Shown here: piece after piece, positions 57,748 through 63,221 of the stretch
How positions within the stretch are numbered: position 1 is the stretch's first letter
Layout: each line of letters opens with the position of its first letter
Origin: Acidobacteriota bacterium
GTDB lineage: Bacteria > Acidobacteriota > Vicinamibacteria > Marinacidobacterales > Marinacidobacteraceae
Direction of reading: 5' to 3'
Assembly: GCA_009835985.1 (NCBI GenBank)
Contig: VXWI01000078.1
Location: 1 to 63,221 of the forward strand
Length of the DNA stretch: 63,221 bases
Program-made: the position numbers and the translations under genes
Notes under the pieces: generated by a model
Seen by the model: the letters and a program-made list of their open reading frames with translations, nothing else
Database searches by the model: none
Told to the model about the DNA's origin: nothing

Positions 57748-58155
57748 CTACGAGTCCGCCGGGTCCAGCAGGGAAACGCCGTCCAGCCGGGCCATGGAAC
57801 GGTCAAAGGTCCAGACCGTGGACGCGCCGGTCCGCTGGGCAGCGCCGAGAATCATGAAATCGGCGAAATCGGCGTCTCCTCGTCGGTACCGGTGGATGGC
57901 GCGCGCCGTATCGTGGGCGGCCTCGATCTCCAGTTCCTCCGTGGCGAGCAGTTCCTCGACTTCCCGGCAGATCTGCTCGCTTGAGAAGCCGTAGGCTCGC
58001 CGCAGCACCCAGACCAGCTCGATCATCACCTCCCGGCAGATGAAACCCGGCCGGTCGGTGCTTAGTTCCGCCAGCCGTTCACGCGCAACCTTGGCCTGTT
58101 GCGGATGATCCGCGACCAGGTAGCGCACCAGGACGTTGGTATCGACTGCAATCAC
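57748..58155 (-). CDS. vapC: PIN-domain ribonuclease toxin, VapC-like
   Basis: This 135-residue PIN domain has the N-terminal acidic motif MIAVDTNVLVRYL and the C-terminal GDADFADFMILGAAQ and VWTFDRSM, giving the conserved acidic residues that bind Mg2+. It is a putative RNase toxin whose cognate antitoxin is the adjacent AbrB-like gene, which overlaps its start by 4 bases. Codon use is less GC-rich than in housekeeping genes, as in many toxin-antitoxin pairs. Confidence 0.88.
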   Translation of the reverse strand: MIAVDTNVLVRYLVADHPQQAKVARERLAELSTDRPGFICREVMIELVWVLRRAYGFSSEQICREVEELLATEELEIEAAHDTARAIHRYRRGDADFADFMILGAAQRTGASTVWTFDRSMARLDGVSLLDPADS

Positions 58156-58385
58156 TGCCCGCTCGCCTGCTCGGCAATGGCCCGTTCCATGTCCCGAAGC
58201 GTCACTGGCGGCCCGTCGTACCGGAGCGTGCCGAACAGTCGCCGGAGCGGGCGGACCGCCACGATCCGTACCTCATCCTCGAGGACGAAATAGCGGACCC
58301 GATCGCCAGGACGCAGCCCCAGCGCCTTCCGGACCGGCTGGGGCAGCGTCGTCTGCCACTTGGACGTGACCGTGGATTGCACCAT
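58152..58385 (-). CDS. vapB: AbrB/MazE-like antitoxin, VapB-like
   Basis: This 77-residue protein opens with a SpoVT-AbrB DNA-binding domain (STVTSKWQTTLPQPVRKALG), with a toxin-binding C-terminus. It neutralises the VapC-like toxin and likely represses its own operon. ATG 58385 has AGGAG 8 bases upstream, whereas GTG 58406 further out lacks one. Upstream, TTAC-AGAA-GTAA (58417-58428) is a short inverted repeat that could be an operator. Confidence 0.88.
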   Translation of the reverse strand: MVQSTVTSKWQTTLPQPVRKALGLRPGDRVRYFVLEDEVRIVAVRPLRRLFGTLRYDGPPVTLRDMERAIAEQASGQ

Positions 58386-58416
58386 GAGGAATCTCCTGTC
58401 ATTCACATTTAGACCC

Positions 58417-58428
58417 TTACAGAAGTAA
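58417..58428. promoter_or_regulatory. possible VapB operator half-sites
   Basis: TTAC and GTAA form a 4-bp inverted repeat around AGAA in an A/T-rich stretch 31-44 bases upstream of the vapB start. Its position suits autoregulation by the AbrB-like protein. It is too short to stand on sequence alone. Confidence 0.2.
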
Positions 58429-58474
58429 CTCTACCAAGGAGATCTGATCAATTGCCTTGATCCACGAGGTCACG

Positions 58475-58500
58475 GCGGATGTTCGGGAGCGGATGTTCGG
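58475..58500. repeat. 12-bp direct repeat
   Basis: GCGGATGTTCGG occurs at 58475-58486 and 58489-58500, two bases apart. It lies in the gene-free A/T-richer stretch (58386-58641) between the antitoxin and the dehydrogenase gene. It may mark the edge of a horizontally acquired toxin-antitoxin island. Nothing else is seen in this stretch. Confidence 0.5.
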
Positions 58501-58627
58501 AACCTGTTGATTTTCGATTTGCATGGTTGGCCCTGATTTCGTTGGGGCCGTTGTGAAATCTGGTCACTCATGCATTTCGACAATGCGTGTTTCGAACTAC
58601 CGCCTTCGTCCGCGATCTCTGAGCGGG

Positions 58628-58649
58628 TCGGCTGAGCCAGCTCAGCCGA
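58628..58649 (-). terminator. GC-rich hairpin at the end of the 3-hydroxyacyl-CoA dehydrogenase gene
   Basis: TCGGCTGAG-CCAG-CTCAGCCGA forms a perfect 9-bp stem with a 4-nt loop. On the minus strand it starts just inside the stop codon (58642-58644) of the dehydrogenase gene. There is no T-tract after it, so any termination would not be classical. Confidence 0.4.
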
Positions 58650-59982
58650 CGGCGAGTTCCAACAGACCCCGGGACGGCTCCAGACGCGGATCGCCGGTGG
58701 CGCCGGCCATCCGGTCGAGCGCGCTGACGATCTCGGGCAGACCGACCTGACGGGCCCAGTACATCGGGCCACCCCGCTCGCTCGGGAACCCGTAGCCGAG
58801 CGCCCAGACCACATCCACGTCGCCCTCCCGCTCCGCGATCCCCTCGCCGAGGATCTCGGCTCCCTCGTTCACGAGCGCGAAGAGACAGCGCTCGAGAATC
58901 TCGCGGTCTCCCACCTCGCGGCGTTCGATTCCGTGCGCCGCGGATTCACCGCGGGCGATCTCCACGACCTCCGGATCGGGATGTGGCGTCCGGTCCCCAG
59001 GCTCGTACCGGTAGAACCCGGCGCCCGTCTTCTGGCCGAGCCGTCCCCGTTCGCAGAGCCGGTCCGCCACGTTCGGCGGGGGAGGCGGTTGGCCCCGGGC
59101 CTCCGCCTCCGCCGCCAGCCGCAACCGCACCGCCCGTCCGATGTCGAGTCCCGCCAGATCCGCCACCGCGAAGGGCCCCATCCGGAACCCGAAACCCTGG
59201 AGCGCCCCGTCGATCTGCTCGGGCAGCGCGCCTTCCAGCAGCAGCCGGTCCGCCTGCCGGCGGTAGGCGTAGAGCATCCGGTTCCCCACGAAGCCGTCGC
59301 AGACCCCGACCGGCACCGGCGCCTTGCCCAGCCGGACGCCGAGCGACATCGCGGTGGCGAGCGTTTCCGGGGAGGTGGCGTCGCCCACCACCACCTCCAG
59401 CAGGCGCATCACGTGAGCCGGGCTGAAGAAGTGCGTTCCGACCACCGCTTCCGGCCGCCCGGTGGCGGCGGCGATGGCGTTCACATCGAGTGAAGAGGTA
59501 TTCGTCGCCAGCACCGCGCCCGGTTGCGCGACCCGGTCAAGACGGGCGAAGACATCCTGCTTGACGGCCATCTCCTCGAAGACCGCCTCCACGAAGAAGT
59601 CCGCGCCGCCGAAGTCTTCGAACCCTTCCGCGCGGCGGATCCTTCTTAGCTGCGCTTCGGCTTCCGCGGCGTCGATCCTGCCCCGGCCCACGGCACGGGA
59701 AAGGCTCCCGGCGACCGCCGCCTTGCCTCGAATCCACGCATCGTCCGACTCCTCGTAGACCACCACCGGGATCCCGGCCGCGGCGAACGACATCGCGATC
59801 CCGCGCCCCATGGTCCCAAAGCCCACCACCCCGGCGCTTTCGACCTCGGACCCGGTCACGCCTTCGGGGATCCGCCGCGACTGTGTTGCCTCCCGCTCGG
59901 CCCGCCGGAGATGTTCCGCGGCCGCCGACTGTCCTTCCGGCGCCGGCGCCCGGTCCAGGGGTTCCGGAGCCGGGGCGTTCAT
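58642..59982 (-). CDS. 3-hydroxyacyl-CoA dehydrogenase, FadJ/FadB C-terminal type
   Basis: This 446-residue protein has the NAD-binding domain VVGFGTMGRGIAMSFAAAG (residues about 52-70), the substrate loop ATNTSSLDVNAI, the catalytic region THFFSPAHVMRLLEVVVG, and two C-terminal helical domains (NRMLYAYRRQADRLLLEGA; ERGGPMYWARQVG). It corresponds to residues about 290-715 of FadB/FadJ, but the enoyl-CoA hydratase half is missing and the N-terminus is a short Ala/Pro-rich linker. It oxidises 3-hydroxyacyl-CoA with NAD+ in beta-oxidation. A separate hydratase must be elsewhere. Confidence 0.88.
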   Translation of the reverse strand: MNAPAPEPLDRAPAPEGQSAAAEHLRRAEREATQSRRIPEGVTGSEVESAGVVGFGTMGRGIAMSFAAAGIPVVVYEESDDAWIRGKAAVAGSLSRAVGRGRIDAAEAEAQLRRIRRAEGFEDFGGADFFVEAVFEEMAVKQDVFARLDRVAQPGAVLATNTSSLDVNAIAAATGRPEAVVGTHFFSPAHVMRLLEVVVGDATSPETLATAMSLGVRLGKAPVPVGVCDGFVGNRMLYAYRRQADRLLLEGALPEQIDGALQGFGFRMGPFAVADLAGLDIGRAVRLRLAAEAEARGQPPPPPNVADRLCERGRLGQKTGAGFYRYEPGDRTPHPDPEVVEIARGESAAHGIERREVGDREILERCLFALVNEGAEILGEGIAEREGDVDVVWALGYGFPSERGGPMYWARQVGLPEIVSALDRMAGATGDPRLEPSRGLLELAVG

Positions 59983-60042
59983 GAGCGAAACAGGATAGCG
60001 GCCACCGGGCTGCTAACGTCACGCCCGCCCGGGAGGCCCGTC

Positions 60043-60531
60043 ATGCGCACCGTCCTGAAGATCGCGGCACTTGTGTTGCTGCTCGCCCTCGCGTGGGGCG
60101 CCGGCTGGCTCGCTTCGGGGATCGGAGTCGGGAGGACCGCCCCGGAGGCGAGCCTCGAGGACCGCGAGCGCGCCTTTTCCGAGAGCATGCGGGAGGTGGT
60201 GCTCGACGGTCAGTTCACCGTGGCCTGGCCGGAGCCCCGCGAGGGGGTCTACCGCGACCGCTACGAGATCGCGGGGGTCACCAAGCTGGACGGCGACCGC
60301 TGGCGGTTCGATGCCCGGATCACCTACGGGAACACCGACGTCACGCTGCCGGTGGTGGTGCCGATTCGCTGGGCCGGCGACGTGCCCATCATCCGGATGG
60401 TGGACGTCGAGATTCCGGGTCTCGGTAACGAGTTCGGGGCCACGATCGTGTTCGACGGAGACCGCTACGGGGGAACCTGGGACCACGGCGAGGTCGGCGG
60501 TTTCATGTTCGGGCGGGTGGTACGGGAGTAA
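60043..60531 (+). CDS. hypothetical single-TM exported protein
   Basis: This 162-residue protein starts at ATG 60043 with GGGAGG 6 bases upstream. An N-terminal anchor (ALVLLLALAWGAGWLASG) is followed by a soluble domain rich in beta strands (YRDRYEIAGVTKLDGDRWRF; ITYGNTDVTLPVVVPIRWAG; GATIVFDGDRYGGTWDHG). The closing stretch WDHGEVGGFMFGRV is striking. I recall unnamed planctomycete and acidobacterial proteins with this ending but no function. It is divergent from the dehydrogenase gene. Confidence 0.6.
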   Translation: MRTVLKIAALVLLLALAWGAGWLASGIGVGRTAPEASLEDRERAFSESMREVVLDGQFTVAWPEPREGVYRDRYEIAGVTKLDGDRWRFDARITYGNTDVTLPVVVPIRWAGDVPIIRMVDVEIPGLGNEFGATIVFDGDRYGGTWDHGEVGGFMFGRVVRE

Positions 60532-60569
60532 GGGCGCCCGGCGCGTCCGGTCAGGTCTCGCGCCAACAG

Positions 60570-61133
60570 GTGATGACCGTACGGAGCACGTCGCCCGAGA
60601 CCTGGGTGGCTCTCCTGCGCGGCATCAACGTCGGCGGCAAGAACGTGATCCGGATGGCGGACCTGCGGAGCGCTTTCGAGGCGGAGGGCTTCCGCGATGT
60701 CGTCACCTACATCCAGAGCGGGAACGTGATCTTCCGCTGCTCGGGCTCGACGGCCGGCGCCCTGACGACTCGCATCGAGGAGATGCTGGCCACGGCGTTC
60801 GGCTACCAGGCGAAAGTCGTGCTGCGCTCCCGTGAGCAGATAGAGGCGGTGGTCGCCGGGGCACCGGCAGGATTCGGCTCGCAACCCGACCGGCATCGCT
60901 ACGACGCCATCTTCCTGAGGGACACCCTGACGGGAGAGAAAGCCATGCGCGAGGTCCTCGTCAGGCCCGGCGTGGACGAAGCCTGGGCCGGTGAGGGTGT
61001 CCTCTACTTCTCCCGGCTGATCAGCCAGGCGTCCCGGAGCTACCTGAGCCGGCTCGTCCCGATGCCGGTGTATCAGGAGATGACGATCCGCAACTGGAAC
61101 ACGACGACCCGGCTGCTACGACTCATGTCGTGA
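60570..61133 (+). CDS. DUF1697 family protein
   Basis: This 187-residue protein matches DUF1697: WVALLRGINVGGKNVIRMAD near the start, TYIQSGNVIF, RYDAIFLRD and the C-terminal MTIRNWNTTTRLL. The function of this family is unknown. GTG 60570 and ATG 60573 are both possible starts. It overlaps the convergent SnoaL-like gene by 11 bases. Confidence 0.88.
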   Translation: MMTVRSTSPETWVALLRGINVGGKNVIRMADLRSAFEAEGFRDVVTYIQSGNVIFRCSGSTAGALTTRIEEMLATAFGYQAKVVLRSREQIEAVVAGAPAGFGSQPDRHRYDAIFLRDTLTGEKAMREVLVRPGVDEAWAGEGVLYFSRLISQASRSYLSRLVPMPVYQEMTIRNWNTTTRLLRLMS

Positions 61134-61521
61134 GTTGACGCCGGAGTTCGGCCAGGTCCCCGAGCACCCATAGCTCGGCAATCCTTTCCCGCTCAAACCG
61201 GAAGAACGCGGCGCCCGCCCAGGTGACCTGCCGGCCGGTCGCGGCGACGCCCAGAAACTCGGCGCGGTGCGTTCCCGTGAAGCGCATCCGCGCGGCCGTG
61301 CGATCTCCGTCCGTGACCAGTCCGTCGATGATGCAGCGGTAGTCGCCGAGCGCTCGATGCACGTCGCGCATGTAGGCGAGGAAGCCGTCGGGCCCGACGC
61401 GCTCCGCGCCCAACGATCCCCGGAAGCGAAAGGACTCGGCGAGGATCTCCCGGGCCCGGTCCTCGTCCGCCTGGTTCCAGACCTCGAGGTAGAAGGCTTC
61501 CACCAGTGCGCGAGGACTCAT
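61123..61521 (-). CDS. SnoaL-like ester cyclase/NTF2-fold protein
   Basis: This 132-residue NTF2-like protein has LVEAFYLEVWNQADEDRARE, AYMRDVHRALGDYRC and ATGRQVTWAGAAFFRFE, a pattern seen in the SnoaL-like/ester cyclase group. The conserved cavity residues that give polyketide cyclase activity are not certain, and most such bacterial proteins are uncharacterised. It stands between the convergent DUF1697 gene and the DUF4143 ATPase gene on the same strand. Confidence 0.8.
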   Translation of the reverse strand: MSPRALVEAFYLEVWNQADEDRAREILAESFRFRGSLGAERVGPDGFLAYMRDVHRALGDYRCIIDGLVTDGDRTAARMRFTGTHRAEFLGVAATGRQVTWAGAAFFRFERERIAELWVLGDLAELRRQLTT

Positions 61522-61617
61522 CGGGTCGGGTGTCCTTTGGCTACGGTGGGATTCTTGGCCGTGACAACGATCAACGTGAAACGCGGTCGCGGGAGCGCGC
61601 GGTCGGGATGATGCCGT

Positions 61618-62967
61618 TCAGCCGCTCTGCCGCTCCGCCCAATCGAGATAGGCGTCGAGCTGGTGGACGAGGAAGAGCGGCAGGTTGAGCAGCCGGAATC
61701 GCCGGCCGCCGGGGGTCTTCGCCGCGTGGAGGAAGATGTCGCCATCCCACAACCGCACCGCCAGATCGTGGTCTGCGCGCTCCATGAACTGATGGAGGGA
61801 GCGGAGGGCGCCGCTCTTGCCGGACTTGACCTCGACCGGCGTGAGCCGGCCGCGGTAGGCGTACAGATAGTCCACCTCGGCCGTGGCGCCGGGTTTGGCG
61901 CGCACCCAGAACATCGGCTTGCGGTGGCTCGCGAGATCGGCGGCCATCAGCTCCTGGCCCACGAGGTGTTCGGCCAGCCGACCGCGGTACAGGGCCCCGA
62001 GGTCGGCCGTCCCCAGGAAACCGGATTGCAGCCCGGCGCGGTAGTTCATCAGGCCGGTATCGAGATAGAGGAGACGCGGAGACTTGCGCCGGTCGGGGAG
62101 GGCGGGGAGGACGGTTGCCGTCGTGGGGTGCAGCAGGAACAGGAGCATGGCCCGCTCGAGGCTGCGCAACGCCTTGGCCATTTCCCGCGAGCGGTAGGCC
62201 GAGCCCCCGAATCCCTGGTACGAGATCCGCTCTCCGGCCACGAACGGCGCGGTCTCGATGACATGCCGGAGCTGGCCGAGCTGGGCCGGACTCCGGGCGT
62301 ACTTGGCCGCGTCGTCCGCAAAGGAGACGAGCAGACCCTCGTAGAGCCGGGCCAGCCGGCCGAGATCGCGATGGTCCAGATACCCGGCGGCAATCTCCGG
62401 CATCCCGCCCACCAGCGCGTAGTCCCGGAACAGTCGCCGCAGTGGCGAGAGCGCGTAATCCGGGCAGGGGATCTCCGCCAGCGCGTCGAAAGACCCGTCG
62501 AAAGCAGCTGCGGCGTACTCGGCGAAGGTCAGCGGATAGAGGTAGAGGAACTCAACGCGACCGACCGGGAAGCTGATCTGATGACGTTCGAGGGTGGTTT
62601 CGAGCAGCGATCCCGCCGCAACCACCGCGAGGTCGGGACGCTCTTCGGCGAAGTAGCGGAGCGACTGTACGGCGTGGGGCGAGTTCTGGATTTCGTCGAG
62701 GAACAGGAGGGTGTCCGGCCCGGCGGGGTCGGCGCCCTTGAGAAACAGGATCGCCTCCAGGGTGCGGGAGAGCGGCAGTCCCTGGTCGAAGATCTCGCGG
62801 TCACCGGGATGGTCGAGATTCAGGGACACGTACTGCCGGAACTCGCCTCCGAAGGTGTCCACCGCCGTCGTCTTGCCCACCTGCCGGGCGCCCAGGAGCA
62901 CGAGGGGCTTGCGGTCGGCGCGCTGCCGCCACGTCCGGAGGTCGTGGAGGACGCGGCGGGGAACCAT
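61618..62967 (-). CDS. AAA ATPase with DUF4143 domain
   Basis: This protein of about 449 residues has an N-terminal P-loop GARQVGKTT, Walker B TLLFLDEIQNSP and an AAA_14 domain, then a C-terminal DUF4143 domain ending in a nuclease-like fold (GATAEVDYLYAYRGRLTPVE, VKSGKSGALRSLHQFM). Such proteins are thought to be nucleotide-driven effectors of unknown role, sometimes in defence or mobile loci. ATG 62967 is chosen for its place after the P-loop-proximal MVPRRVL; an in-frame upstream extension into the A/T-rich promoter region is unlikely. Confidence 0.85.
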   Translation of the reverse strand: MVPRRVLHDLRTWRQRADRKPLVLLGARQVGKTTAVDTFGGEFRQYVSLNLDHPGDREIFDQGLPLSRTLEAILFLKGADPAGPDTLLFLDEIQNSPHAVQSLRYFAEERPDLAVVAAGSLLETTLERHQISFPVGRVEFLYLYPLTFAEYAAAAFDGSFDALAEIPCPDYALSPLRRLFRDYALVGGMPEIAAGYLDHRDLGRLARLYEGLLVSFADDAAKYARSPAQLGQLRHVIETAPFVAGERISYQGFGGSAYRSREMAKALRSLERAMLLFLLHPTTATVLPALPDRRKSPRLLYLDTGLMNYRAGLQSGFLGTADLGALYRGRLAEHLVGQELMAADLASHRKPMFWVRAKPGATAEVDYLYAYRGRLTPVEVKSGKSGALRSLHQFMERADHDLAVRLWDGDIFLHAAKTPGGRRFRLLNLPLFLVHQLDAYLDWAERQSG

Positions 62968-62975
62968 GCCATATG

Positions 62976-63002
62976 ATCTTAATCCATTACATTGGTTGTC
63001 AA
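62976..63002 (-). promoter_or_regulatory. candidate promoter, possibly leaderless, for the DUF4143 ATPase
   Basis: On the minus strand a perfect -35 TTGACA (63002-62997) is followed after 15 bases by TAAGAT (62981-62976), a 4/6 match to the -10. The -10 ends only 8 bases before ATG 62967, so the transcript would start near the start codon. The stretch is conspicuously A/T-rich in a GC-rich genome. The 15-base spacing is shorter than the ideal 17. Confidence 0.4.
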
Positions 63003-63079
63003 ATATTCCCGGCAATCTGAGGCTGGTCATCGATCGCCATTGACTCAAGGCATCCGCCGCGTCCGCCATCGACGGGACG

Positions 63080-63154
63080 CGCTCTCGCTGCGCTCCGCGC
63101 AGCGGTGCCGGCTGCAGCCGGCCTTCCAGGCCGGTGGTGCGACCAGCGAGAGCG
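63080..63154. repeat. inverted repeat with nested palindromes near the window end
   Basis: CGCTCTCGCT (63080-63089) and AGCGAGAGCG (63145-63154) are perfect complements. Between them are the palindrome CCGGCTGCAGCCGG (63108-63121) and a hairpin CCGGCC-TTCCA-GGCCGG (63118-63134). The arrangement could fold into a branched structure. It resembles the dispersed repeats in GC content, but shares no clear core with them. Confidence 0.55.
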
Positions 63155-63167
63155 AGGCGGTGCAGTT

Positions 63168-63221
63168 TCGGGGGCCCCCCCCGGCGCGCGGCCCGCCCGC
63201 GGGCGGCGCGGCGAGGGCCCC
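63168..63221. other. G/C-only low-complexity window end
   Basis: The last bases are almost entirely G and C (runs such as GGGGGCCCCCCCC and GCGGCCCGCCCGCGGGCGG). Such a block without any gene is more likely an assembly or trimming artefact at a contig end than a real feature. Nothing should be inferred from it. Confidence 0.4.

Noticed and set aside
63168..63221. G/C-only end as a regulatory or structural element
   Set aside because: It is low complexity at the window edge with no coding or pairing logic; an assembly artefact is likelier.

Overview
The window is high-GC bacterial chromosomal DNA, about two thirds G+C by eye. Genes are packed densely, with frequent 4-base stop/start overlaps and many GTG starts. 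The mix of genes suggests a Gram-negative, respiring bacterium, plausibly Acidobacteriota or a relative from a metagenome assembly. That mix includes secreted S9 peptidase and propeller-amidohydrolase proteins, DUF1343, DUF547, DUF1761 and DUF2891 proteins, an octaheme cytochrome, complex I, a CusCBA pump and a membrane pyrophosphatase. No rRNA, tRNA or other lineage marker is present, so the taxon is an inference. Both window edges look like assembly or mobile-element boundaries: lower-GC foreign sequence at bases 1-49 and a G/C-only run at the right end.

Layout. 1-9253: a truncated GH109-type oxidoreductase, a small membrane protein, a MerB-like protein with an in-frame TGA at the catalytic cysteine position, a Tat-exported flavoprotein, an alkyltransferase-like protein, a two-gene glycosyltransferase pair running into a DUF547 protein, and two exported proteins. 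9429-18403: endonuclease V, a DUF2891 lipoprotein, a NamZ-like muramidase, an S9 peptidase, malic enzyme fused to a phosphotransacetylase-like domain, and an acyltransferase. 18440-20576: an HAO-like octaheme cytochrome c with an unknown polytopic membrane protein. 20573-26963: a CusABC-type heavy-metal efflux operon with a small Cys/His-containing exported protein. 27018-35186: a TIGR04283-type glycosyltransferase divergent from nuoABCDHIJKN plus a ferredoxin. The complex I cluster lacks nuoEFG and nuoLM. 35272-40078: a degenerate M48-like lipoprotein, an S2P protease, a flavin-binding protein, a VKOR-DsbA fusion and DUF1761. 40142-51283: three cation-coupled transporters (SLC12-like, AGCS, NSS), a propeller protein, a membrane pyrophosphatase, DjlA and a PLP enzyme. 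51347-63221: a propeller-amidohydrolase, a small TM protein with an SSS symporter, a lipoprotein, a cupin, VapBC-like toxin-antitoxin genes, 3-hydroxyacyl-CoA dehydrogenase, DUF1697, a SnoaL-like protein and a DUF4143 ATPase.

Most notable signal. At 1805-2506 (minus) an organomercurial-lyase-like gene has an in-frame TGA exactly where MerB has catalytic Cys159. The first catalytic Cys/Asp pair is intact, the reading frame stays family-like after the TGA, and a 6-bp hairpin with a G-starting 4-nt loop lies 19 nt downstream, which matches the usual bacterial SECIS geometry. I read it as a candidate selenoprotein MerB-like enzyme.

Second notable signal. A two-hairpin repeat family with compensatory changes occurs six times. 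Five copies lie within about 20 bases after a plus-strand stop codon. One copy appears to have taken the place of a gene's start codon, and another runs in frame into the end of a small membrane-protein gene.
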